NCBI RefSeq assembly: GCF_038561935.1
Contig: NZ_CP102770.1
Location: 1,426,001-1,490,000 of the forward strand
DNA from: Myxococcus stipitatus
GTDB taxonomy: Bacteria > Myxococcota > Myxococcia > Myxococcales > Myxococcaceae
Direction: 5' to 3'
Length of the DNA: 64,000 nucleotides
The position numbers were made by a program, and so were the translations under genes. The notes beneath the pieces were generated by a model, which was not told the DNA's origin, made no database searches, and worked only from the letters and a program-made list of their open reading frames with translations. This document shows, piece by piece, positions 31,443-41,683 of the stretch (positions within the stretch are counted from its first letter, which is position 1; each line of letters begins with the position of its first letter).

Positions 31443-31469
31443 GGCCCCGGCCCGTGAGGGGCGGGGGCC
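31443..31469 (-). terminator. GC-rich hairpin after the lipoprotein gene
   Basis: GGCCCC...CCC (31443-31453) can pair imperfectly with GGG...GGGGGCC (31458-31469) around GTGA, in the 71-base gap after the lipoprotein gene 31493-32299. No T-run is seen. Confidence 0.35.
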
Positions 31470-31492
31470 AATGGTCCCAGGACTCTAGAACG

Positions 31493-32299
31493 TCAGGGCG
31501 TCGGCGCGGCGCTCTTCGGGGCCGAACCCTCCGGCGCCCGGTCGATTTCCTCGGCCGGGAAGCCCACCGCGGCCTCCAGGTAGCGCGGCGGCTTGATGCG
31601 GCGGCGGTCCTGCGGCTTGAGCCCCTCGGGCTCCACGAAGGCGGGCTCCGTGCCGGCGCGCTGCTCCACCCGCGAGCCGTCGCAGAAGAACCACTCCGTG
31701 CTCCCGTCGAGCCCCTGGCGCGCGAAGTACACCGTGGCCTCGCCCGCCTTGGGCGTCTCCGTGCACCACGTGCCACGCGCGGTGGCCTCGCGCTGGAGCG
31801 AGTCGTCCTTCCACTGGGCCTGGGCCGCGCGGAGGGCTGCCTTGGCGAGCACCCCGTCGGCCTCCGCCAGACGGCCGCGCGCCTCCTTCGTGAGCTCGCC
31901 GCCCCGCCGCGCAATCTCCGGGAAGGCGCCCTTGTCCTTGAAGCCACACCGCGCCAGGCCCCGCAGGTTGCTCTCGTGGACGTCCAGCACCGGGGGCAGC
32001 GTGCGCTGCGCTTCCTTCAGCAGCTCCACCTGCCGCGCATGGTCCACCGAGCTGGGGTTGCCCAGCTTGTCCGTGCCGTCGACGAAGCGCGCCAGCAGGC
32101 CGTTGACCGCCGTCAGCTCGTCCGACAGCCAGCGCTGCTCGGCGTCACAGGGGTTGGCCTTCGCTCCCCCGTAGTCGCGGAAGTCCGCGCGGGACATTCC
32201 CAGGCTGTAGTGCTGGACCGGTGGCGCGGGCCGCGTGGCGCACGCCGAAAGGGTCGCGCCCATGGCCATGAGCGCGAGTCTTCGACGAATGACCTTCAT
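31493..32299 (-). CDS. Lipoprotein of unknown function
   Basis: A 268-residue protein starting at ATG 32299. The signal peptide ends in a lipobox, L-S-A-C, with the lipidated cysteine at about residue 20. The mature protein is charged and largely helical. It has cysteines in NPCDAEQRW, LARCGF, GTWCTE and FFCDG that could pair, and ends in a Pro/Ala-rich acidic tail. No family recognised. It is the first of two genes running toward 30780. Confidence 0.78.
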   Translation of the reverse strand: MKVIRRRLALMAMGATLSACATRPAPPVQHYSLGMSRADFRDYGGAKANPCDAEQRWLSDELTAVNGLLARFVDGTDKLGNPSSVDHARQVELLKEAQRTLPPVLDVHESNLRGLARCGFKDKGAFPEIARRGGELTKEARGRLAEADGVLAKAALRAAQAQWKDDSLQREATARGTWCTETPKAGEATVYFARQGLDGSTEWFFCDGSRVEQRAGTEPAFVEPEGLKPQDRRRIKPPRYLEAAVGFPAEEIDRAPEGSAPKSAAPTP

Positions 32300-32387
32300 G
32301 GCGCACGAGTCTGCCATGTGGTTTGCAGGCAAACAAACTAGGACCGCGTGCGGGAGCCCGGTGCGCACGTGGAGTATGCGGAAGGTC

Positions 32388-32672
32388 CTAGAACGGACAG
32401 ATGACGGGGCCGCCGGAGCGGCTGCAGACGTTCCGGTCGATGAACCAGGAGTTCTGCTCGGCGCTCCAGTGCGAGTACATGTTCATCCCGTTGGCGCAGC
32501 GGACCGACGAGGTGCGCACGAGGCAGTGGAGGTTCTCGTCGTACTCGAGGGCCGACTGGGACTCGCCCAGCACGGCGGAGTCCTCGGGCGCGGTGGGGGC
32601 CTCGGTGCCACCACAGCCCGCAAGCAACAGCACGCCCGCCACCCACAGCGACTTCTTCATCCCGCTTCGCAT
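32388..32672 (-). CDS. Small lipoprotein
   Basis: A 94-residue protein; ATG 32672 has GAGGAG eight bases upstream. The signal peptide ends with lipobox LLAGC (Cys at about residue 20). The mature part begins with an acidic Thr/Pro-rich spacer and ends with a cysteine-containing domain (C at LHCLVR, SVRCAN, NVCSRS, VICPF), probably disulfide-bonded. Short secreted peptides of this kind are common in myxobacteria; the role is unknown. Confidence 0.75.
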   Translation of the reverse strand: MRSGMKKSLWVAGVLLLAGCGGTEAPTAPEDSAVLGESQSALEYDENLHCLVRTSSVRCANGMNMYSHWSAEQNSWFIDRNVCSRSGGPVICPF

Positions 32673-32811
32673 GGTGCTCTCCTCGGTGAGACAGCTCGGG
32701 TTGGAGGAGTGCAATTGTAGCTGAGATGCAGTTTCAATGGGAATAACAACGGGCGATTCTCCCGGTGCGGCGGCGCGCGGGTGGGGGCCGCGCCGCCGAC
32801 GGCCGGGGGGG

Positions 32812-33321
32812 CTACTCGACGACGACGAGCTTCGCGTTGTTCTCGACGGCGGTGCCTTCCTTGGCGAACAGCTCCGTCACCTTGCCCGCCTTGGGGCTCT
32901 TGAGCTCGTTCTCCATCTTCATGGCCTCCACGACGATGAGGCCCTGGCCTTCCTTCACCTCGTCGCCCACCTTCACCAGCACCTTCACCACCTTGCCGGG
33001 CATGGGGGCGGTGATGAGCTGCTTGCCCTCCACGCTGAAGGCGGCGGTGCCCGCGCGCAGCCGCAGCCGGCGCTCGTCCGCGACGTCGAAGCGGTTCACC
33101 TGGCCGCGCAGGAGCACGCCGACCTCGTCGCCGTTCTCCTCGAACTCGACGCTGTAGGACTGGCCGTCCACCAGCATGCTCATGGTGCCGTGCTCGAGCG
33201 CCAGCGCGTCCACCTGGTAGGTGACGCCGTTGACGGTCAGCTTGAACCGGTCACCGCCCAGCGGCTCCAGGTCCACCGGCACCGCTTCCTTCTGTCCCTG
33301 CTGCTTCGTGAAATAGCGCAT
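32812..33321 (-). CDS. Acyl-CoA carboxylase biotin carrier protein
   Basis: Carries biotin between the carboxylase and carboxyltransferase of an acetyl/propionyl-CoA carboxylase. It has 169 residues: an N-terminal half resembling the linker domain of acyl-CoA carboxylase alpha chains (VNGVTYQVDALALEHGTMS), and a C-terminal biotinyl domain with EAMKM, biotinylated lysine K135. It begins 25 bases after the biotin carboxylase gene, as if one alpha chain had been split in two. Confidence 0.95.
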   Translation of the reverse strand: MRYFTKQQGQKEAVPVDLEPLGGDRFKLTVNGVTYQVDALALEHGTMSMLVDGQSYSVEFEENGDEVGVLLRGQVNRFDVADERRLRLRAGTAAFSVEGKQLITAPMPGKVVKVLVKVGDEVKEGQGLIVVEAMKMENELKSPKAGKVTELFAKEGTAVENNAKLVVVE

Positions 33322-33346
33322 GGAAGTCTCGTGAGCTTTGCGGGGG

Positions 33347-34873
33347 TTAGCGGCGGCGCGAGCGCAGCGCCAGGCGCCACGGGCTGATGCGGCCCTGGTT
33401 CGCCGCGTCGGACGCGCCGGCCTTGGCTCCCGGCAGCGTCTTCGCGCGCTTCGCGTCGCGCTGGTACGCGTAGACGGCGCCGGCCAGCAGCGCCATGTCC
33501 GTCAGCTTCGGGTCCTCCACGCCTTGCAGCGGGGTGTGCTCGCGGCCGAGGAAGCCCGTGTCGTAGTCGCCGCCGACGAACTCCGGGTGGGCCAGGATGG
33601 CCTTCAGGTAGCGGATGTTGGTGGTGATGCCCTTCACCACGTACTCGCCCAGCGCGCGCTGGGCCCGGGCAATCGCCTCCTGCCGCGTGGGGGCCCACAC
33701 GGACAGCTTGGAGATCATCGGGTCGTAGAAGTTGGGCACCGTGTACCCGGGGAACACGCCCGAGTCGTCGCGCACGTTGGGGCCGCCCGGCACGCGCAGG
33801 TAGGTGATCTTGCCGGGGCTGGGCATGAAGTTGCGCGACGGGTCCTCCGCGTACACGCGCACTTCGATGGAGTGGCCGTTGGGCGTGGGCGCCTGGAGCA
33901 GGGGGAGCTTCTCGCCCTCGGCGACCTTGATTTGCAGGGCGACCAGGTCCAGGCCCGTCACCCACTCCGTCACCGGGTGCTCCACCTGGAGGCGGGTGTT
34001 CATCTCCAGGAAGTAGAAGTTGCGGTGCACGTCGACCAGGAACTCCACCGTGCCCGCGCCCACGTAGTTGACGGCCTTGGCCGCCTTCACGGCGACCTCG
34101 CCCATCTTCGCGCGCAACTCCGGCGTGAGGATGGGGCTGGGCGTCTCCTCCACCACCTTCTGGTGGCGGCGCTGCGCGGAGCACTCGCGCTCGTTCAGGT
34201 GGATGACGTTGCCGTGCGTGTCGGCGAACACCTGAATCTCCACGTGGTGCGGCTTCTCGAGATACTTCTCGATGTAGACGGCGTCGTTGCCGAAGGCGTT
34301 GAGGGCCTCGCTCTTGGCGGAGCGCCAGGCGGACTCGAAGTCGGCGAGCCCCTCGACGCGGCGCATGCCCTTGCCGCCGCCGCCGCCTGCGGCCTTGAGC
34401 ATGACGGGGAAGCCAATCTTCTGGGCGTAGTCGCGGGCCTCGGCCTCGGTGGCGATGGGCTCGGTGGTGCCGGGGACGACGGGCACGCCGGCCTTGATCA
34501 TGTTGGCGCGCGCGCGGGTCTTCTCACCCATGGCGTCCATGGCGGAGGCGGGCGGGCCGATGAAGGTGATGCCGGCGGCCTCGCAGGCGCGCACGAAGGA
34601 GGCGTTCTCGGAGAGGAAGCCGTAGCCGGGGTGGATGGCATCCGCGCCGGACTGCTTCGCGGCGTCAAGGATGCGCTCCTGGACCAGGTAGCTCTCGCGG
34701 GAGGGAGGCGGCCCCACGAAGAAGGCCTGGTCCGCGGTGCGGACGTGCAGCGCGGAGCGGTCCGCCTCCGAGTACACCGCCACGGTGGCGATGCCGAGCT
34801 CCTTGCAGGTGCGCATCACCCGGATGGCGATCTCGCCGCGATTGGCGACGAGCACTTTGCGGATCTTGGGCAT
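33347..34873 (-). CDS. Biotin carboxylase subunit of acyl-CoA carboxylase
   Basis: ATP-dependent carboxylation of biotin. The 508 residues start KIRKVLVANRGEIAIRVMRT. The ATP-grasp has the glycine loop AAGGGGGKGM (about 165-175), EKYLEKPHHVEIQV, and the catalytic segment FLEMNTRLQVEHPVTE. It is about 50 residues longer than plain AccC, with a basic C-terminal extension resembling the start of the alpha-chain linker. That supports the idea that this and the following carrier gene are a split alpha subunit, as known for Myxococcus acyl-CoA carboxylases. Confidence 0.96.
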   Translation of the reverse strand: MPKIRKVLVANRGEIAIRVMRTCKELGIATVAVYSEADRSALHVRTADQAFFVGPPPSRESYLVQERILDAAKQSGADAIHPGYGFLSENASFVRACEAAGITFIGPPASAMDAMGEKTRARANMIKAGVPVVPGTTEPIATEAEARDYAQKIGFPVMLKAAGGGGGKGMRRVEGLADFESAWRSAKSEALNAFGNDAVYIEKYLEKPHHVEIQVFADTHGNVIHLNERECSAQRRHQKVVEETPSPILTPELRAKMGEVAVKAAKAVNYVGAGTVEFLVDVHRNFYFLEMNTRLQVEHPVTEWVTGLDLVALQIKVAEGEKLPLLQAPTPNGHSIEVRVYAEDPSRNFMPSPGKITYLRVPGGPNVRDDSGVFPGYTVPNFYDPMISKLSVWAPTRQEAIARAQRALGEYVVKGITTNIRYLKAILAHPEFVGGDYDTGFLGREHTPLQGVEDPKLTDMALLAGAVYAYQRDAKRAKTLPGAKAGASDAANQGRISPWRLALRSRRR

Positions 34874-34953
34874 GGGCGCCCGTCTACCACGGGCCGCACC
34901 GGTTTGCCTGGGTTGATACGGGCCCCACGCCTTCGAAAAAGACCGCGGGCGCC

Positions 34954-35562
34954 CTACTTCCGCGCGCTCAAGTACTGCTGCATGTACACCCGGGCCTGGG
35001 CGAGCTTCGCTTCCACGAAGCGGTCATCCTCGTCCGGCTCCGGCGGGCGCGCGGGGACGCCCGGCTCCCCCCCGAAGTCCACCGCCGCGGCCAGGAGGTT
35101 GCGCGCGGTGTCGCCTCCGCCCAGCATCCGGGCCAGCAGGCCCGTCTCCACGTCCAGCCACCGAGCAGCCTGGCGCATGACGTCCAGCACCTCGCCCTCC
35201 ACGGCCTTGGCGGGCCTGCCCGGGGCGCTGGTGCACGTGCGCGCGTAGCTGTGCTCGCGGTCCACGAAGACCCCCAGCGCCCGCTCCTGGAAGTCCTGCG
35301 CGAGCGCCTGCGTCATCGCGTCCAGCTGCTCCTCCAGGAAGGGCTGCTGGGACTTGCGGGACTTGCGCCCGGGGGCGGGGGGCAGGGCGAGCTCGGCGGC
35401 GTGCCAGCCCCCGTCGCTCAAGCCCTCCGGGGGCGACTCCACCCACTTCACCTCGGGCGTGGGCAACGCCGCGGACTCGCAGACGCGCTGGAGCGTCTGG
35501 CGCACGGCGGTGAGGTTTCCTTCGACGTCGGCGATGAACAGGAGAAGTCGGCGGTGGGGCAA
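34954..35562 (-). CDS. Hypothetical protein between carboxylase genes
   Basis: A 202-residue soluble protein without recognised domain. It begins RRLLLFIADVEGNLTAVRQT and ends with a charged helix (EDDRFVEAKLAQARVYMQQY). It lies between the carboxyltransferase gene (121 bases upstream) and the biotin carboxylase gene (80 bases downstream), on the same strand. A role linked to the carboxylase is possible from position only. No signal peptide or membrane segment. Confidence 0.75.
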   Translation of the reverse strand: MPHRRLLLFIADVEGNLTAVRQTLQRVCESAALPTPEVKWVESPPEGLSDGGWHAAELALPPAPGRKSRKSQQPFLEEQLDAMTQALAQDFQERALGVFVDREHSYARTCTSAPGRPAKAVEGEVLDVMRQAARWLDVETGLLARMLGGGDTARNLLAAAVDFGGEPGVPARPPEPDEDDRFVEAKLAQARVYMQQYLSARK

Positions 35563-35682
35563 GAGGGGTTCCTTTCCTGGTCCCCAGAAAGCCCGCGCGC
35601 CGCACGAGAATTTCCCGTGCGGCGCGAGCCTGCCCGCCCTCCAGCCCGGGGAGTGCGGTGTCGAACGGATGAGGTCCGACGA

Positions 35683-37245
<1,563 letters not shown>

Positions 37246-37295
37246 GGGGCGCCCGTCTAGCATGATTGGGGCGCCCGCGCGCTGTCCGGCTTGAG

Positions 37296-38006
37296 TCACG
37301 CCGCGACGCGGCGAGCGGCGTGCGGCCGCACCGGGGGCGCGAGTGCCGGGAGCACGGCGTCCACCGCGTCCAGGTCCAGGCCGAAGCGCTGGCGGACCTC
37401 CGCCAGGGGGTGTTCCCACATGTCGCGCCAGGGGGCGCCGAACACGGGCAGGGCCATGTGCCCCAGCACCCAGCCCCGGGTGATGGCCTGCATGCGCACG
37501 TCGCGCTCGGCGAAGGCGTAGAGCAGGGTGTTCGTCAGGCCTCCGGCGAGGATGCCCAGCGCGAAGGGGCTGCCGACCTGGGCCAGGCTGAAGGCCTGGA
37601 TGCCCAGCTCCCCGGCCACGTCGGAGCGGAAGCCGGTGAGGACATGCCAGATGTCGTGGGACTCCAGCAGGTGGGCCCGGACGTAGTCCTCGTGGGTATG
37701 GGCCTGGAGGTTGGGCAGCTTGGAGGGGTCCAGGCCGTTGTCCTTCAGGTGGTCGGCGAACGCGCGGCCGAGGGTCCCCTCCGGCAGCGACTGGAGCGTG
37801 TCGAGCGCCAGCTCCCCCACGCGCGGCCGCTCCACGAAGGCCTGGGCGGTGGTGGGGGACTGCATCAGCCGGTCGACCAGCTTGCGCATGGTGGACGGGG
37901 GCGCGAGCAGGCGGGCCACGTCGAGGATGTCCTGGAGACGGTAGGGGTCCCGCAGCGCGCGGGCCACCTTCCAGGCCTCGCGGACGTAGCTGAACGGGGT
38001 GCGCAT
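37296..38006 (-). CDS. Coq4-like protein
   Basis: A 236-residue protein matching the Coq4 family, known for a role in ubiquinone synthesis. The metal-site signature HDxxHx11E is exact: H117, D118, H121, E133 ([11 protein letters not shown]). The surrounding helices and the late [12 protein letters not shown] segment also fit. ATG 38006 is the start of similarity. It sits 50 bases upstream of the carboxyltransferase on the same strand. Myxobacteria are known for menaquinone, so the true substrate is open. Confidence 0.85.
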   Translation of the reverse strand: MRTPFSYVREAWKVARALRDPYRLQDILDVARLLAPPSTMRKLVDRLMQSPTTAQAFVERPRVGELALDTLQSLPEGTLGRAFADHLKDNGLDPSKLPNLQAHTHEDYVRAHLLESHDIWHVLTGFRSDVAGELGIQAFSLAQVGSPFALGILAGGLTNTLLYAFAERDVRMQAITRGWVLGHMALPVFGAPWRDMWEHPLAEVRQRFGLDLDAVDAVLPALAPPVRPHAARRVAA

Positions 38007-38224
38007 GGGGCCTCCGGTAGAGGGGGACCCGGCCGGTGACCGGGCGGGGGTACGGTAGCCGCGGAAGGGCCAGGCGCGCGTGGCGGAGCGGCGGGGTGCT
38101 CGGGGGTGGACAGCTGGATGGCTCGGGAGCGGACACTCAGTAGCCGGGCGGACAAACGCGTCGACCCTGGCACCGTGCACCCGAGGGAGGTGGGACGGAG
38201 GTTGACGTGAGGCGGGAGGCGACG

Positions 38225-39385
38225 ATGCGCGAGACGCGAGGTGCTTGGAAGGTGGGCTCGCTGCGCGGCATTCCCATCCGGGTGCACGTTTCGCTGCTGC
38301 TGGTACTGCCGCTGCTGGCGTATCTCTTCAGCGGCGCGTTCCGGAGGGCGGCGGAGGTGGCGAACGTTCCCACCGCGCAGCTGACGGGGGTGGTGCCCGT
38401 GCTGTGGGGGCTGGGCGTGGCGGTGGCGCTGTTCGTGTCGATTCTCGTCCACGAGCTGGCGCACACGCTGTTCGCGCTGAGCCGGGGCGGGCAGGTGCGG
38501 TCGATTACGCTGATGATGGTGGGCGGCGTGTCGGAGCTGTCGGAGCCGCCGCACAAGCCTCGGGATGAGGCGCTGATGGCGCTGGTGGGGCCGCTGGCGA
38601 GCCTGGCATTGGCCGGGCTCTTCGGCCTCCTGGCGATGGCCGTCGCGGGCATGGGCCCGTTCCATCTCCAGTTCGCGTGTTTCTACCTGGCGGGCCTCAA
38701 CCTCTTCCTGGGGCTGTTCAACCTGCTGCCGGCGTTCCCCATGGATGGGGGGCGGATTCTGCGGGCGCTGCTGGTGGGGAAGCTGGGGGCGGTGCGCGCG
38801 ACGCGGGTGGCAGCACTCGTGGGCCGAGGCTTCGCGGTGCTGTTCGCCGTGTGGGGCCTGGTGACGCTCAATCCCTTCCTGCTGGTGATTGCGTTCTTCA
38901 TCTTCATGGGCGCGGAGGGAGAGGCGCGACAGGCGCGGATGAAGGCGGTGCTGGAGCGGGTGAAGGTGGCGGAGTTGATGACGCCGCGACTGGCGGGCGT
39001 GGAGCTGGGCGCGTCGCTGGAGCAGGCGCTGTGGGACCTGCGTCGTGAGCGGCGCGTGGCGCTGCCGGTGACGGAGGCGGGGAGGCCCGTGGGGTGGGTG
39101 GGCGTGGAGGACGTGCGCGGTGTCCCTGACGCGGAGCGGCTGTCGAAGACCGCGCGCGAGGTGCTGCGTCCGCTGCCCGTGGTGTCGATGGACGAGAACG
39201 GCTGGCGCGCGCTCCAGCGTCTGGGGGACAGCGCGGTGCCGTTGCTCGCGGTGGTCGATGCCGACGAGCGGTTGGCGGGGACGCTGGATGTCGACGACGT
39301 GCAGCGCGGGATGGCACTGCACCAGACGCGCGAAGAGCGCGCCGAGCGCGAGGCCCGGCGCTGGCGCCAGGAGCGTCCCGCGTAG
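38225..39385 (+). CDS. Site-2 protease family zinc metalloprotease with CBS domains
   Basis: An intramembrane protease of 386 residues; ATG 38225 has GGGAGG upstream. The zinc motif HELAH is at 76-80 in a membrane helix, and the third ligand lies in FPMDGGR (D174). Five or six hydrophobic helices are visible (up to about 245). The C-terminal 130 residues resemble a pair of CBS modules (VAELMTPRLAGVELGASLEQ, then VSMDENGWRALQRL), as in the M50 Rip3-like subfamily. Its stop TAG abuts the TAG of the convergent next gene. Confidence 0.92.
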   Translation: MRETRGAWKVGSLRGIPIRVHVSLLLVLPLLAYLFSGAFRRAAEVANVPTAQLTGVVPVLWGLGVAVALFVSILVHELAHTLFALSRGGQVRSITLMMVGGVSELSEPPHKPRDEALMALVGPLASLALAGLFGLLAMAVAGMGPFHLQFACFYLAGLNLFLGLFNLLPAFPMDGGRILRALLVGKLGAVRATRVAALVGRGFAVLFAVWGLVTLNPFLLVIAFFIFMGAEGEARQARMKAVLERVKVAELMTPRLAGVELGASLEQALWDLRRERRVALPVTEAGRPVGWVGVEDVRGVPDAERLSKTAREVLRPLPVVSMDENGWRALQRLGDSAVPLLAVVDADERLAGTLDVDDVQRGMALHQTREERAEREARRWRQERPA

Positions 39386-40774
39386 CTAGCGGGAGGCGGG
39401 CAGCGTCCAGTCGAGGAAGAAGCGGTGCGCCCCGCCGGGCACGCTCTCCATCCAGCCGGTGATGCGCTCACTGCGCGAGAGCAGGGGGCCCAGCTCGGAG
39501 CTGACCGCGAACATCGCGGCGAGCTGCTCGTCCGACAGCACGTCCGTCAGCGACACCTGGGACAGGCCCCGCGCGAGCAGCTTCGGGTCCAGCGTGAAGT
39601 CCACCGCGCGCTCCAGCTTCGACTGCGCTTCGGGCAGCGCGGCCATCGTCGTGCGCGTCACCGCCTCGTCGTTGCCCACCACCAGGTGCTTGCCCTTGAG
39701 CTTCACCAGCACGCTCCCGCCCTTCACCGCCAGCGCCCAGCCATCCTCCAGCGCCTTCGCCCCCGGCAGCGTGCCCAGCGGCGCGAGCGCCTGCTTCATC
39801 GCCGCGGCGTCCTTCACCTCCGCCACCAGCGCCTGCTTCACCGCGAAGAAGCGCGCCTCGGGGGCCTTCAGCGAGCCACGCACCTGCACGTTGCTCATGT
39901 TCACCAGCATGTTCCCCGTGAGCTGCTTCGTCACGGCGTCCGCCGTGGAGCGCACCTGCTCCTTGGGACACGCGGGGCACAGCGCCTGGATGTTCGCGCG
40001 CAGCGACGCCACGGCCTGGGGCAGTCCCGCGGGCGCCACCGCCACGCGTGAGAACAACAGGCCCTCCGGCTTCATGGAGGCATAGGGGCTGGCCGCCTGG
40101 TTCTGGAACGGAGGCAGCGGCAGCTTCGTCGCCGTCCCATCCGCCTTCAGCGCGGACGCCGTTCCATCCAGCCCCACCACCGCGCCTCCCGTGGTGATGA
40201 ACGCCACGCCCGCCACCTTGCCCAGCCGCGCATCCGGCGCGGGCGTCTTGCCCACCAGCTTCACCGCCTCCTTCAGCAGCGCGGGCCCGCCTCGCTCCGT
40301 CGCCCCATACGCGCAGACCTCCTGGCCCTTCAGCGCGTAGCCCATCGCCCCTCCCGCCGTGCGCTCGGAGCTCACCGTCGTCACGCCCTTCGACGTGGCG
40401 GGCTTGAAGGCCTCACCTCCCGCCGCGGTGATGGCCTCGGCGGCCTGGGCCTGGAACACCTGGGCGTCCGTCACGCGCATGCAGGACACACGGCCATCCG
40501 CGCGCAGCGACACCGTGGCGGGCCCCGTGGGGTCCAGGCCGACCGCGCTCAGGGTCTCCGGCTTCGTGGGGTCGAGGGTGAGGAACGGGTGCAGCTCCGC
40601 GCGCCACGCGGTGGGCCTCAAGAGCGGCGCATGGGCCCCGGCGCGCTCCAGGAAGGCGGTGAGCCCCGACAGCGCATCCAGCTTGGGGACATGCACGACG
40701 GTTTGCGCGGAGGCGGCGGCGCGGGGCGCCGGAGCAGCCGCCAGCGCGGCGGCGAGAACGAGCGAGGGAACCAT
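39386..40774 (-). CDS. Exported protein of unknown function
   Basis: A 462-residue protein with a signal peptide (about 1-22, Ala-rich). The mature sequence is rich in Ala, Gly and Thr. It has regularly spaced segments such as LSAVGLDPTGPATVSLR and AGVAFITTGGAVVGLDG that resemble the DUF3352-like periplasmic beta/alpha proteins of myxobacteria; this is only an impression. Cysteines occur at CPACP and SCMR. There is no catalytic signature. Its stop abuts that of the site-2 protease. Confidence 0.78.
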   Translation of the reverse strand: MVPSLVLAAALAAAPAPRAAASAQTVVHVPKLDALSGLTAFLERAGAHAPLLRPTAWRAELHPFLTLDPTKPETLSAVGLDPTGPATVSLRADGRVSCMRVTDAQVFQAQAAEAITAAGGEAFKPATSKGVTTVSSERTAGGAMGYALKGQEVCAYGATERGGPALLKEAVKLVGKTPAPDARLGKVAGVAFITTGGAVVGLDGTASALKADGTATKLPLPPFQNQAASPYASMKPEGLLFSRVAVAPAGLPQAVASLRANIQALCPACPKEQVRSTADAVTKQLTGNMLVNMSNVQVRGSLKAPEARFFAVKQALVAEVKDAAAMKQALAPLGTLPGAKALEDGWALAVKGGSVLVKLKGKHLVVGNDEAVTRTTMAALPEAQSKLERAVDFTLDPKLLARGLSQVSLTDVLSDEQLAAMFAVSSELGPLLSRSERITGWMESVPGGAHRFFLDWTLPASR

Positions 40775-41058
40775 CCCCCCGTGAGAGCAGCGCCCCTCCA
40801 CCCCTGTCAAGGCGCTCGCGCGCACGGTGTGGGGTGTTCCCCCGAGTCAGGTGCTTCCCCGGTGGAGCAGCGAGGCGAAGCCAGTCCGCCTGTCGCCACT
40901 CCACCGGTCCCCCCCTTGCTGTCGGTTCGACGACTCCACCACCTCGGCCCCGGCGCGCATGGGGCGCGGGGACTTCGAGCCCCTGCCCCCATGTGTGTCC
41001 GCCCTCGCGACCCGGCGTGTCGAACCCGACGAGACTGTCGACGGGTCAACCTCCGGAG

Positions 41059-41475
41059 CTAGAGCCGGTCCTGGTTGGTCCACTCAATCATTCGCTCCGC
41101 CAGGTCCTCGGTGTTGCGGCGCAGGTGCGCCAGCTGGAGCATCTGGTCATCCGACTCGGCCAGATGCATGCGCCGCGTCAGCAGGTCCGCGAAGCGCAGG
41201 ACCTGGAGGATGGTGAGGTGCTCCGCGTCCTCGGAAGCACCCGCGAAGCGCGCCACCTCGGCATCCACGTCCAGGTTCTCCGCGAGGAGCATGGCCACCA
41301 GTTGCGCACGCGACACCCGCGCCTCGAATCCGTCCGGATTGCGAAGCTGACGGCGCCACGGCTGTGACTCCCAACGAACACGCGCGGGGTCTCGAACGAC
41401 TCGGCTCCGCATGGGAACCGTGCTCATCCTGCCCTGCATGCCGGAGCTGTCCGGCGACCAGAAGCTGAGTTCCAT
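41059..41475 (-). CDS. Hypothetical helical protein
   Basis: A 138-residue protein from ATG 41475. The first 45 residues are polar; the rest is predicted helical and acidic (SRAQLVAMLLAENLDVDAEV, then MLQLAHLRRNTEDLAERMIE). No domain recognised. It is divergent from the methionine S-methyltransferase-like gene and preceded by about 285 bases without a gene (40775-41058), in which I see nothing definite. Confidence 0.65.
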   Translation of the reverse strand: MELSFWSPDSSGMQGRMSTVPMRSRVVRDPARVRWESQPWRRQLRNPDGFEARVSRAQLVAMLLAENLDVDAEVARFAGASEDAEHLTILQVLRFADLLTRRMHLAESDDQMLQLAHLRRNTEDLAERMIEWTNQDRL

Positions 41476-41645
41476 CAGTGCCCCCTCTCCACCACGGGGT
41501 CTATCCACGAGCGTGACCGACTTCATCGTTTCCAGCCGTCCCTTCCGTTACCGCCCACCCGACACACCCCCCTATTACGGCCAAGGTCCCGATTCTTGAT
41601 TGGAGCCACGGCGCCAAAGGGTTGCGTCCGTGCGCCACGTCCGCG

Positions 41646-41674
41646 TTGACACCCGGCGATGGGCCCGGGACAGT
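41646..41674 (+). promoter_or_regulatory. Candidate promoter of the MMT-like gene
   Basis: TTGACA (41646-41651) is followed after 17 bases by GACAGT (41669-41674), which matches TATAAT at three positions including the key A and final T. The start codon is at 41684 with no ribosome site, so the transcript would be nearly leaderless if this is the promoter. Confidence 0.35.
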
Positions 41675-41683
41675 CCGCGCGCC

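Noticed and set aside
40775..41058. Small genes in the gap
   Set aside because: Short overlapping frames exist on both strands, but none has a ribosome site, signal peptide or recognisable motif.
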